From Pseudomonadota bacterium (lineage in GTDB: Bacteria; Desulfobacterota; Syntrophia; Syntrophales; JADFWA01), in the NCBI GenBank assembly GCA_030612385.1, contig JAUWNZ010000021.1:1-11151 (forward strand): a stretch of 11,151 nucleotides of DNA. Direction: 5' to 3'. The translations under genes and the position numbers were made by a program. A model generated the notes under the pieces. It saw only the letters and a list, made by a program, of their open reading frames with translations, had not been told where the DNA came from and searched no databases. Shown piece after piece: positions 1 to 6,923 of this stretch; position 1 is the first letter of the stretch; each line of letters begins with the position of its first letter.

Positions 1-2
1 AC

Positions 3-71
3 ACAAAATACGATGAGGGTAGTGAAATGCCCGGGGCCGAATTTCTCGGTGGCGTGAGTGTTAATTTTTAG
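3..71 (+). CDS. 3' end of an upstream gene, possibly an outer-membrane beta-barrel protein (partial)
   Basis: The frame is open from the window edge to a TAG at 69-71 and reads 22 residues, ending GGVSVNF. The alternating hydrophobic residues and the terminal Phe resemble the C-terminal signal that outer-membrane beta-barrels use for insertion. The P1 start codon follows 32 bases later, so the two genes could share a transcript. Frame 1 is also open, to a TGA at 55-57, and its sequence has no recognisable character. With only 22 residues the family cannot be named; the barrel reading rests on the last six residues alone. Confidence 0.4.
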   Translation, partial: TKYDEGSEMPGAEFLGGVSVNF

Positions 72-103
72 GCTGGTCATTTCAAAAATCGGAAAGAGGT
101 ACT

Positions 104-1114
104 GTGGCAATCAGAAGTAAAATATGGATCATTTTTCTATTGGTAATGTGGCTGCCTCCAGGTTCTGCCGCAAATGCGGCAGAACCTGGAGGAGTATTCT
201 GGTGGGAACTTAAAAGTCCTGGAACCAATACGAACAGAGAGCAAATGTCCGTTTCTATGGAAAAACCGAAGACTCTTTTGCTTTGCCGGGGCAGGTTCCC
301 ACATAAAGAGAAAGAGATATGCGTCAGCAACAACGAAGTATGGATCAGATCGCCTGATGGTATCATATCCAAGGCCGATCTATCGTTGGAGAAAGGAATT
401 ATAGCGCTTTCTTTCCCATCCAGGCTTAACCCGGCTGTGATTAATGGTCTCTATCTGATAGGCGCCCATATGGATGTGAGGTCTATGGATATTGACTCAG
501 ACGGCACAGATGAAACGGTTCATTGTTATTCAAAATACCTGCTATATCACCAGGATGAGGACAGCATCCAGGGAGGCAGACAGGATGTATTCTTTAATGA
601 CCCAGATAAGATTGCCCTTGAGATAGGCCCGGTTGATACACAAAACGAGAAGGGAAAGACACTCTGGAGAGAGGCAGGCTTTCAGGAAGCGCTCAAAAAG
701 CACAGGCTGAAGGTTTTGTACAAGGGGGAACCTCTTTCCAATGCAAATGTGGCAATCTTTACTGAAAGTGGTTGGGAAAAAAGAGCAAAAACTAATGCAA
801 AAGGCATATTCACATTTGTTCCTTTGCAAGGCATTCAGGCCGAAGAAAAGGTTGAGAGATGCCTTTATGCGGCGTCGTTCAGAGACCCGTTAACCGGTCA
901 ATACCATTGTTCCAGCTTAATGACATATATAAAGCCTCATCGTCCCTTGTATGACAGCAAGGCAAGAGGTTTTAATCTCTGGGCAGTTCTAAGTGTGAGT
1001 CTTTTTCTGTTATACGTTGCCACTCTGATATATCGAAAAAAAAGACGCTCTGATAAAGACCTTGCTGAATTTGAGAGGCATAAGATTGATGAACACGTAA
1101 AAAGTCAAAATTAG
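104..1114 (+). CDS. Secreted, C-terminally membrane-anchored protein of unknown function (P1), paralogue of P2 at 5596-6876
   Basis: This 336-residue protein belongs to no family I can name. The GTG start is preceded by a purine-rich site (GGAAAGAGG at 91-99), and a signal peptide follows at once: basic start, hydrophobic core at residues 7-17, likely cleavage near SAANA/AEP at 25-26. Conserved blocks shared with P2 are WWEL (33-36), VWIRSPDG (79-86), a calcium-site-like DIDSDGTDE (129-137), FFNDPDKIALEI (163-174), a Gly/Pro-rich beta segment around KVLYKGEPLSNANV (203-216), and QYHC (266-269). One membrane helix at about 290-310 is followed by a basic tail (RKKRR). The 200-275 segment resembles the DUF4198/carboxypeptidase-regulatory-like folds of periplasmic metal-uptake accessory proteins; that is inference. 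It lacks the Met/His-rich insertion of P2. A strong hairpin lies in its signal-peptide codons, and its stop codon abuts a repeat element. Confidence 0.85.
   Translation: MAIRSKIWIIFLLVMWLPPGSAANAAEPGGVFWWELKSPGTNTNREQMSVSMEKPKTLLLCRGRFPHKEKEICVSNNEVWIRSPDGIISKADLSLEKGIIALSFPSRLNPAVINGLYLIGAHMDVRSMDIDSDGTDETVHCYSKYLLYHQDEDSIQGGRQDVFFNDPDKIALEIGPVDTQNEKGKTLWREAGFQEALKKHRLKVLYKGEPLSNANVAIFTESGWEKRAKTNAKGIFTFVPLQGIQAEEKVERCLYAASFRDPLTGQYHCSSLMTYIKPHRPLYDSKARGFNLWAVLSVSLFLLYVATLIYRKKRRSDKDLAEFERHKIDEHVKSQN
155..192. repeat. Perfect 17-bp inverted repeat inside the P1 signal-peptide codons
   Basis: CCTCCAGGTTCTGCCGC (155-171) is repeated exactly as its reverse complement at 176-192, separated only by AAAT. 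The mRNA would fold into a GC-rich 17-bp stem with a tetraloop, starting about 50 nt after the GTG start. No T-run follows, so it is not an intrinsic terminator. It encodes the signal-peptide cleavage region (PPGSAANAAEPGG). The palindrome also makes the opposite strand encode nearly the same peptide. Confidence 0.95.
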
Positions 1115-1238
1115 ACGGCAAAGTAAAAAGCTCCAAATTCAAGGCGCGCAAATCCTGAGGAATGAGGCGTACTTACTGTACGCCGCAGTGACGAAAGATG
1201 CAGCGGAACGCAGAAGTTGGACTTTTTACGAAGCCGTC
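1114..1238. repeat. Palindromic intergenic element (MITE-like), 125 bp
   Basis: The left end GACGGCAAAGTAAAAAG and the right end CTTTTTACGAAGCCGTC are inverted copies with a few mismatches. The similarity continues inward to a perfect central hairpin, GGCGTAC (1166-1172) with GTACGCC (1178-1184), loop TTACT. The whole element is therefore one long imperfect palindrome with no coding capacity. Its first base is the last base of the P1 stop codon. A second pairing, CGTAAAAAGTC (1096-1106, inside P1) with GACTTTTTACG (1220-1230), is also perfect. The same terminal motif bounds the element at 11007-11125. Confidence 0.85.
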
Positions 1239-1261
1239 AGATTAAAGAGGATTAACAACAG

Positions 1262-2212
1262 ATGACGGTAACGAAACTGAGGTGGACAATATTGATCGTA
1301 TCCTTTTTCGTCCTGCTCATGGGAGGTTGGATAGGCATCAATCTGGGCGGCTTCCTCCCCACCTATGCCTGTCCTTATGTGGGAGGGTCAAGGGGCGGGG
1401 TCTGTTTTCTGTTCAGACTTCAGTACCTCCTTGGAAATGGATCGCCTGAGGCATTCATAGGGCTGGGGAAGCATATTCTTTATTTCTCCCTTCTCGTCAT
1501 TATCATCGGCAAGGCCTGGTGCGGCTGGATATGCCCACTTGGATTTTTTCAGGATGTCCTGGATCTAATCAGAAGAAAGCTCCATATGGGCTATATAAGG
1601 TTTCCTGAACGGCTTCGGGCTAACTTAGGGTGTATTAAGTGGATTTTTTTCTTTATAGCATTGTTAATTCCCCTATGGGTAGCGCATCCCATCTTCGCAC
1701 CGGCTGTGGCCCGTGACTTTAGTCAGCCTTACTGTCAATTATGCCCCGGCAAACATATCCTTCCTCTCCTTTTGGGCGATACCAATGACGTGACCGTTAA
1801 TTTCAAAAGTGTCACCACCATTGTCATGTCGATGCTTGGCCTTATTTTTTCGGTTAGCCTTATTGTGGGCGCTTTCCTGAAAAGGCGTTTCTGGTGTTCC
1901 TATTGTCCGATGGGCCTCTTGCTTTCCTGGTACAGAAAGATAAGCTTTATAAAACTCAAGAAGGACTGCCAGAAATGCACCATGTGCGAGGCCTGTTACA
2001 ATGTCTGCCCGTTAGAAATAGAACAGGTTTTTAAGGAACGTGAAAATGAGGATGTGACCTTTCCAGACTGTACTCTGTGCCTGCGATGTGTGGAGTATTG
2101 CCCTGAGGATGGCGCCTTAAGGGCGACCTTTTTGGGAAAGACGATTTATAGATCTACCAGTAAAGGTTTTTTTGCGCGACAGCGTATCATCCCGTTAGTT
2201 CCTGATGATTAG
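1262..2212 (+). CDS. NapH/NosR-type membrane polyferredoxin (4Fe-4S binding)
   Basis: A 316-residue inner-membrane protein that should carry electrons between the membrane or quinone pool and soluble partners through iron-sulfur centres. Hydrophobic helices lie at about 8-28, 70-85, 125-145 and 185-206. NapH-family Cys-Pro motifs occur at C87-G-W-I-C91-P and C212-S-Y-C215-P, flanking the membrane core. The C-terminal domain holds two 4Fe-4S sets: C239xxC242xxC245xxxC249P, with an extra C236, and C270xxC273xxC276xxxC280P. C37 (CPYVGG), C48 and C158-Q-L-C161-PG are additional cysteines, the last pair in a loop between helices. ATG start with AGAGGA at 1246-1251. It sits downstream of P1 and upstream of the dehydratase/activase pair. 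The family also serves nitrate, nitrous-oxide and other reductases, so the partner here is inferred, not shown. Confidence 0.9.
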   Translation: MTVTKLRWTILIVSFFVLLMGGWIGINLGGFLPTYACPYVGGSRGGVCFLFRLQYLLGNGSPEAFIGLGKHILYFSLLVIIIGKAWCGWICPLGFFQDVLDLIRRKLHMGYIRFPERLRANLGCIKWIFFFIALLIPLWVAHPIFAPAVARDFSQPYCQLCPGKHILPLLLGDTNDVTVNFKSVTTIVMSMLGLIFSVSLIVGAFLKRRFWCSYCPMGLLLSWYRKISFIKLKKDCQKCTMCEACYNVCPLEIEQVFKERENEDVTFPDCTLCLRCVEYCPEDGALRATFLGKTIYRSTSKGFFARQRIIPLVPDD

Positions 2213-2236
2213 GTGAAAAGAAAAACGCAACTACTT

Positions 2237-2423
2237 AGCCACAGATTCACACAGATGAACGCAGACAGGTTTAAATACAAAGAAATCACGTGACTATACA
2301 GGTGGATAGTTCGAGTTACGAGTTAAAAACCTGAAACCCGAAAATTACGAAAACACGAAATAACTGCGTGTAAACAGGAAATAGGAAAAAAATATCAGTG
2401 ATAATCCGCGTAGATCGGTGGCT
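2237..2423. repeat. Intergenic element with imperfect terminal inverted repeats, 187 bp
   Basis: The left end begins AGCCACAGATTCACACAGAT (2237-2256). The right end, read on the other strand, begins AGCCACCGATCTACGCGGAT. The pairing is imperfect, about 15 of 20 positions. Motifs of this kind (cacagattcacacagatgaac; gtagatcggtggct) recur in intergenic DNA of many bacteria, as far as I recall. It fills most of the 264-bp gap before the dehydratase-like gene. The interior is A-rich with no reading frame of note. Confidence 0.6.
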
Positions 2424-2476
2424 GAATAGTTACAGAAAAACAAATCAACGAAATAAGCCGGAAGGACAGGAAAGAA

Positions 2477-3802
2477 TTGACTAAGGAAACCGATCAACTG
2501 CAAAGACGCAAAGCCCGCTTTGTCCGGGGCCTTGCTAATTCAGCGGAAACGATGCTCGCCGGATTGGAGGAGAACCCCGAATTGCCGGAGGGTATGCACT
2601 ATTTTATAGATATAATGAGGGACATTTTCGTAAAGGATCAGGAGGAACATTTTTCTAATCCGTTTTGTCGTCAAGACGCTAACAACAGAAAAATAATCGG
2701 GACATACTGCCTCATGGTTCCGGAAGAGCTGATCTATGCCGCAGGCGCAATACCAGTCCGGCTTTGCGGGGGAAGCTATGAGGCATCCAGCATTGGAGAC
2801 GAGTTTGTGCCTCGTGATACATGTCCGGTGGTGAAGGCATCTATCGGCTTCACTTCTTTGAATCTCATATCTCTGTATCAGAAGTGCGATGTCGTAATAA
2901 TCCCCACCACTTGTGATGCAAAGAGGAAGATGGGGGAGGAACTTTCGAAGTTCACGGAAGTCTGGATGCTCGAAGTGCCCCACGTCAAGGAAAGCGAAGG
3001 CTCAAGAAGACAATGGCTTGAGCAGTTGTACGCCTTAAAGAAGAATATCGAAAAGCTCACGGGTGGAAGATTCGTGTGCGGAAAGATCAGGCGCAGGGAA
3101 TTGGATTCAGCGATCAAGATGGTGGGCCGGGCACAGTATGAGGCGCGCAGGCTCTATGAGATCAGGAAATCGTTTCCACCCGTAATTCCGGGGCGAGAGG
3201 CTATGCTTGCGATCAATGCCTATAGTTATGATACTGCTTTTGAATGGGCAAAGGCAATGACCGGGTTGAATGATGAATTGGAAGATCGGCGTGATAAAGG
3301 CCGGGTTGTTGCCGGCAGCCATGCGCCACGCATATTGCTTGCCGGTTCTCCCTCGATCTTTCCAAACTGGAAGATACCCTCTCTCCTTGAAGAAATGGGG
3401 GCTGTGATTGTAGTTGATGAGTCGTGTATGGGCAGTCGTTACCTTTACGATCCGGTGGGAATAACCGAAAAATCGATGACCGATATGATGGTAGGCATCG
3501 CCGCGAGGTATCTTATGCCATGCGTCTGCCCGTCGTTTGCCCCAAATGAGGACAGGCTTTTTAGATTACTTCAGATGATTGAGGAATTTAATGTCGATGG
3601 CATTATCTATCATGTCCTCAAAGGGTGCATAGTTTACGACTTTGAGCTGATCCGTGTAGAGAAGATAATGAAGGAGAAGAATATCCCGGTCCTGCGGATT
3701 GAGACTGACTACAGTCCTGAAGACATTGAACAGCTCAGGACCCGTATTGAAGCATTTGTAGAAATGTTGGAAACAAAGAAAAAAAAGATAAAGGAAGGAT
3801 GA
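2477..3802 (+). CDS. 2-hydroxyacyl-CoA dehydratase D-like protein, double-cubane cluster type (YjiM/HgdB/BcrC superfamily)
   Basis: This 441-residue protein matches the HgdB/FldB/BcrC superfamily, which binds iron-sulfur clusters and performs low-potential reductions after ATP-driven activation. A single stand-alone subunit next to its own activase, with no second dehydratase subunit, is the arrangement of YjiM/YjiL and of the double-cubane [8Fe-9S] proteins. Recognisable blocks are C64, GTYC78 with LMVPEELIYAAGAIPVRLC97GG, DTC116PVVK, C137 and TTC146DAKRK in the N-terminal lobe, then ESC317MGSRYLYDP, PC349VC351PS and LKGC384 in the C-terminal lobe. These eleven cysteines (with C201) are enough for a double-cubane. 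The TTG start follows GGACAGGAAAG; the next Met (residue 26) would remove part of the N-terminal helix. No coenzyme-A substrate genes lie nearby, so a true dehydratase role is doubtful and the substrate unknown. Confidence 0.88.
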   Translation: MTKETDQLQRRKARFVRGLANSAETMLAGLEENPELPEGMHYFIDIMRDIFVKDQEEHFSNPFCRQDANNRKIIGTYCLMVPEELIYAAGAIPVRLCGGSYEASSIGDEFVPRDTCPVVKASIGFTSLNLISLYQKCDVVIIPTTCDAKRKMGEELSKFTEVWMLEVPHVKESEGSRRQWLEQLYALKKNIEKLTGGRFVCGKIRRRELDSAIKMVGRAQYEARRLYEIRKSFPPVIPGREAMLAINAYSYDTAFEWAKAMTGLNDELEDRRDKGRVVAGSHAPRILLAGSPSIFPNWKIPSLLEEMGAVIVVDESCMGSRYLYDPVGITEKSMTDMMVGIAARYLMPCVCPSFAPNEDRLFRLLQMIEEFNVDGIIYHVLKGCIVYDFELIRVEKIMKEKNIPVLRIETDYSPEDIEQLRTRIEAFVEMLETKKKKIKEG

Positions 3803-3889
3803 CTACTACTCAGGTTGTTTAGGCTGAAACTGTCAGCGCCTAATAGTCTTCAGCCTAACAGCCTTCAGCCTAATTACAAGGAAGGATGA
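3791..3889. repeat. Small inverted-repeat element flanked by a 12-bp direct duplication
   Basis: AAGGAAGGATGA occurs at 3791-3802 and again at 3878-3889. Between them, 3803-3877 (75 bp) carries TTAGGCTGAA-type motifs and their inverse TTCAGCCTAAC and CAGCCTAAT. The first copy of the duplication holds the last codons and the stop of the dehydratase gene; the second holds the ribosome binding site of the activase. Removing one copy plus the element leaves a TGA four bases before the activase ATG. That is what an insertion with target-site duplication would produce. The element belongs to the same family as 4686-4867, 7462-7540 and 10521-10551. Confidence 0.75.
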
Positions 3890-3893
3890 TTAT

Positions 3894-4679
3894 ATGGAAT
3901 GTTATGCAGGTATTGACGCTGGTTCAACTTACGTAAAGGTGGCTGTTGTGGATAATTGCGCTTTACTGGGATATCAAGTCGCACCTGCGGGGATAGACAG
4001 CCGCAAGACAGCAAGGGTGGTATTTAATGAACTGCTTGGCAACTTAGACCTGTCGATATCCGATGTTCTTGCTATTACTTCCACAGGTTACGGCCGGAGA
4101 CGGATCGATATCGCCGGTGAAACGGTAACCGAGATAAAGGCCCATGCCGCAGGTGGGATACGAACCGCCCCTGATGAAAGAAAAATCGGTACAATCATCG
4201 ACATCGGTGGCCAGGACAGCAAGGTGATTGTCATCAACGAAGAAGGTGAAACAAAAAACTTTGTAATGAATGACAAATGTGCTGCCGGCACAGGGCGTTT
4301 CTTAGAAGTCCTTGCGCGTGTGCTTAACGTGACTGTTGAGGAGCTTGGCCCGCTTTCACTTCGGGCAGAGAGTCCGTGCCAGATAAATAGTCTATGTGCA
4401 GTATTTGCGGAATCTGAGGTGATATCGCTCCTTGCAAGGGGAAAAGAACTCAAGAATATTATTGCCGGAATCCATAAATCTCTCGCCAAACGACTTTCGG
4501 GAATGGCAAGAAGAGCCGGTCTGAAATCTGATGTGCTCTTAACCGGTGGAGGAGCCCTCAATCCAGGTCTTGTTGCCGCAATCGAAGATGAATTGATGAT
4601 GGATATCTATGTTGCAAAAACCCCTCAACTCAATGGCGCAATCGGAGCCGCCCTACTTGGCAGAAACTCCAATAAATGA
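3894..4679 (+). CDS. Acyl-CoA dehydratase/double-cubane activase (ASKHA ATPase, HgdC/YjiL family)
   Basis: A 261-residue archerase: a homodimer that binds one 4Fe-4S cluster and uses ATP hydrolysis to push an electron onto the partner encoded just upstream. The ASKHA phosphate-1 loop is GIDAGSTYVK (6-15) and the phosphate-2 loop DIGGQDSK (103-110). MNDKC129AAGTGRF (125-136) and NSLC168AVFAESEV supply the two cysteines per subunit that bridge the cluster in this family. LLTGGGALNPGL (215-226) is the adenosine loop. Length is normal. The ATG is preceded by AAGGAAGG at a spacing of 8, lying in the duplicated 12-mer. The electron donor should be a ferredoxin or flavodoxin, and both a polyferredoxin and a flavodoxin are encoded within 3 kb; the link is inference. 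Confidence 0.95.
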   Translation: MECYAGIDAGSTYVKVAVVDNCALLGYQVAPAGIDSRKTARVVFNELLGNLDLSISDVLAITSTGYGRRRIDIAGETVTEIKAHAAGGIRTAPDERKIGTIIDIGGQDSKVIVINEEGETKNFVMNDKCAAGTGRFLEVLARVLNVTVEELGPLSLRAESPCQINSLCAVFAESEVISLLARGKELKNIIAGIHKSLAKRLSGMARRAGLKSDVLLTGGGALNPGLVAAIEDELMMDIYVAKTPQLNGAIGAALLGRNSNK

Positions 4680-4685
4680 TCAATG

Positions 4686-4867
4686 TAATTACTCAGGTGG
4701 ATAGGCTGAAGGCTGAAGGCTGTTAGGAAAAGCGGGCATACTGTACACTTTGAAGCCATGTTTGATGCAAAAATCTGCTGTTTCTCCGCCAAAGTGCGGC
4801 AATCGTGTTTTTCGGGTACCTTCAGCCTTCAGCCTGAATAGCTTCAGCCTGACTACGTGAGTAGTTA
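4686..4867. repeat. Inverted-repeat element filling the gap between the activase and TauE-like genes
   Basis: The left end (4686-4728) reads gtaattactcagg followed by AGGCTGAAGGCTGAAGGCTG. The right end (about 4821-4867) carries the inverse, CAGCCTTCAGCCTGAATAGC, and a small hairpin GACTAC-GTGA-GTAGTT at 4851-4866. The interior (4729-4820) has no convincing gene. Positions 4781-4866 are homologous, in reverse orientation, to 7462-7540, with 27 identical bases at 4788-4814. Confidence 0.8.
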
Positions 4868-4887
4868 ACAATGGTTAAAGGGTAAAT

Positions 4888-5562
4888 ATGTTACTTCAAT
4901 TTGCGGTACCCTATTCCACAGCCTTACTTATAGGCATTACATCCGGAATGAGTCACTGTAGTGTTGTGTGCGCTCCGGTTGTAAGCACTTATATAATGGG
5001 AGCAAGAGAAGGCGCACTAAAAGGCCTCAGGTCTTTTGCTGTTTTTACTGTCGGAAGAGTCTTCGTATGCGCAGTTTTGGGCCTGGCTTCAGGTTATATC
5101 GGCACAACATTATTTGGTGTGGAAAGCGACTTGCAATATGTCCGGTTAGTTTACAGCTCTGTGTTGATTTTAGTTGGCTTGCTGATGCTTGTGCGTCCTG
5201 TGCGCACAAACTGCAGACAGTCAAAAGAGAAAATTAGGGTCTTTGGGTTTTTCTCACAACGTCTTGCCTTCAATCCAACGGCTCACCTGCTTATTATGGG
5301 GATGGCATTTGCCGTAATTCCATGTCCGCCGATGGGCGCTGCGCTGCTTTATAGTCTGGAGACGCCGTCAGTAATCTACAGCGGTATCCTGATGGCGCTT
5401 TTCGGCATTGGGACGGCAATCTCTCCACTTATCATTATTTGTGCTCTGGCAGGTTGGTTCTCCGGGAAGATCAAAACCGAGGCACCACATTACAGGATGC
5501 TGTTCCAGAGGCTCTCCGGCACAATATTGATCTTGCTTGGTAGTTTGCCGCTAATATTTTAA
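4888..5562 (+). CDS. TauE/SafE-UreH_2-CcdA-like six-helix membrane protein
   Basis: A 224-residue polytopic membrane protein with about six hydrophobic segments (roughly 5-22, 48-75, 86-103, 132-157, 163-188, 207-223). The sequence GITSGMSHC24SVVC28AP matches the conserved first helix of the UreH_2 group, where a GxxHCxxMCGP motif is usual; here CAP replaces CGP. A second conserved site is AVIPC146PPMG, in a position like the second catalytic Cys of CcdA/DsbD electron-transfer domains. Relatives are annotated as sulfite exporters, as cytochrome c biogenesis helpers or in metal handling. Thiol-based electron transfer or metal movement across the membrane are both possible. ATG start with AAAGGG at 4877-4882. 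P2 follows 33 bases later, suggesting that the two are expressed together. Confidence 0.8.
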   Translation: MLLQFAVPYSTALLIGITSGMSHCSVVCAPVVSTYIMGAREGALKGLRSFAVFTVGRVFVCAVLGLASGYIGTTLFGVESDLQYVRLVYSSVLILVGLLMLVRPVRTNCRQSKEKIRVFGFFSQRLAFNPTAHLLIMGMAFAVIPCPPMGAALLYSLETPSVIYSGILMALFGIGTAISPLIIICALAGWFSGKIKTEAPHYRMLFQRLSGTILILLGSLPLIF

Positions 5563-5595
5563 GGAAACGCTTCAAATAAGAAAGGAGATTATACG

Positions 5596-6876
5596 ATGAA
5601 ACACTTTAAGTTATTACTATGTTTACTAACTTTGTTTATAGTAACCGTCCCTGCCGCCTCTGCTACAGAGCCGGTTCGGGCAATCTGGTGGGAGCTTGAA
5701 TCTTCCCGCATGGATTATGGTTCCAATGTGAGTATGGCTGAAATGCTCACTTCTCTCGAAAGGCCAAAAACCCTGACATTGCAGCAAGGGAAGTTTCCTC
5801 TTTCAGAACACGATAAAGGTGCATTTGTCCAACCATTCATGGTCGATAATGCCAGGGTATGGATCAGAAATCCTGACGGCGTGGTGTCGGAGGTAAATAC
5901 GTCCGGAGAAAATGGGGTTGTCGCTCTGGAGCTTCCCCATGATCTCAACCCGGGCAAATTGACCGGCCGCTACCTCGTCGGCATCCATCTGGACGCCGGT
6001 GTTATGGATTTTGATTCGGACGGCACGAATGAAAGGGTACATCTTTATTCGAATTACCACGTAAGGTATTACATGCAGGATGGCGCTAAAAGTAAGAATA
6101 AAAATATGGATATGTTCTTTAATGATCAGGACAAAATTGCCCTTGAGATAGCGCCGCTGGTGGAGAAAAAGAAATTTAAAAGTGCAGGATGTCCGGTCTC
6201 CAGCGCTATGAAAAAAGGTAAAAAGGGTGTCGGTTATGTAAGAGCCGGCAGATCTCAAATACCGCTCAGAGAGTACAAGATGAAAGTTATTTACAAAAGC
6301 AGGCCGCTTGCAGATGCTGAAGTAGTTATTCTGAGTAAAAGCGGATGGGGGAAAACAGTTATGACCGATTCCGAAGGCGTACTCTCGATCATTCTCCCTA
6401 AAACCAGGCCCATTTCTTCTGTTGTGAATATGTCTGCAATGATGCGCTCTAATGATAAAGAGCCGGGTGACCATTCTATGACGGGGAAAGGTATGGATAA
6501 ATCCCATCATAAGGGAGAAGATAAGGTTGAACATGCAGGAAAAGGCATGTCTGAAAATGCTAAACACGGAATGGCTAAAAAACGCTATCGAGACTCCTAT
6601 GAAAGCGCATTCAGAACGGAAGACAAGCTGCTTTACATGGTGGCTTATAAAGATATGTCAGCCGGTGAATACCATTGCGCGACGTTGCCGATGTCTTTGC
6701 GAACCATGAATATGGGAGGAAGTTACCAGAGTGAATGGCGGAGCAAATCGAAGGGATTCGGTTTTTGGGGCATTATGGGCGCCTCGTTAGGCATAGTCGG
6801 TGTCACAGGGAATATTTATCGCAAGAAAAAACGCGACAGGGAAACTATCTTCAAATCTAAAAAATCTCAGACATAG
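5596..6876 (+). CDS. Secreted, C-terminally anchored protein with Met/His-rich insertion (P2), paralogue of P1
   Basis: A 426-residue protein of no family I can name. ATG start with a strong AAAGGAG at 5581-5587. Signal peptide with hydrophobic core at 5-18 and likely cleavage ASA/TEP at 23-24. It shares with P1 the blocks WWELES (31-36), VWIRNPDG (88-95), MDFDSDGTNE (137-146), FFNDQDKIALEI (174-185), KVIYKSRPLADAEV (230-243) and EYHC (358-361). The C-terminal helix is at about 388-406 with a basic tail (RKKKR). Residues 279-326 are an insertion absent from P1, with seven Met and five His in 48 residues: M279, M282, M283, H293, M295, M300, H304, H305, H313, M318, H324, M326. Such a stretch is a plausible copper or nickel ligand set. 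Its place between a TauE-like protein and a nickel/cobalt importer supports an extracytoplasmic metal-handling role, by inference. Confidence 0.87.
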   Translation: MKHFKLLLCLLTLFIVTVPAASATEPVRAIWWELESSRMDYGSNVSMAEMLTSLERPKTLTLQQGKFPLSEHDKGAFVQPFMVDNARVWIRNPDGVVSEVNTSGENGVVALELPHDLNPGKLTGRYLVGIHLDAGVMDFDSDGTNERVHLYSNYHVRYYMQDGAKSKNKNMDMFFNDQDKIALEIAPLVEKKKFKSAGCPVSSAMKKGKKGVGYVRAGRSQIPLREYKMKVIYKSRPLADAEVVILSKSGWGKTVMTDSEGVLSIILPKTRPISSVVNMSAMMRSNDKEPGDHSMTGKGMDKSHHKGEDKVEHAGKGMSENAKHGMAKKRYRDSYESAFRTEDKLLYMVAYKDMSAGEYHCATLPMSLRTMNMGGSYQSEWRSKSKGFGFWGIMGASLGIVGVTGNIYRKKKRDRETIFKSKKSQT

Positions 6877-6883
6877 ACGTGGT

Positions 6884-6907
6884 GAGTAACTATCTGAGTA
6901 GTTACTC
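6884..6907. repeat. Hairpin just before the flavodoxin ribosome binding site
   Basis: GAGTAACT (6884-6891) pairs exactly with AGTTACTC (6900-6907), with an 8-nt loop. It ends three bases before the likely Shine-Dalgarno GGAAA at 6911-6915. The sequence GAGTAGTTA also occurs at the edge of the 4686-4867 element, so this may be a relic of that family. It occupies almost the whole gap between P2 and the flavodoxin gene. An effect on translation is possible but not shown. Confidence 0.7.
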
Positions 6908-6923
6908 CAAGGAAAATATTGTT

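Noticed and set aside
82..372. Minus-strand 96-residue reading frame
   Set aside because: It overlaps P1 in antisense; its PPGSAAFAAEPGG stretch is only the mirror of the 17-bp palindrome. No ribosome binding site or domain.
4088..4561. Minus-strand 157-residue reading frame
   Set aside because: Antisense to the activase, whose motifs are unambiguous on the + strand.
4689..4871. Minus-strand 60-residue reading frame
   Set aside because: It lies wholly within the inverted-repeat element and its residues are translations of the repeat motifs.
5803..6567. Minus-strand 254-residue reading frame
   Set aside because: Antisense shadow of P2. The His/Cys-rich, low-complexity composition comes from Met/Lys/His codons of the sense gene.
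6879..6923. Upstream GTG start of the flavodoxin, adding 15 residues
   Set aside because: The extra residues are encoded by the 6884-6907 hairpin, and the ATG at 6924 has a good ribosome binding site and a normal family start.
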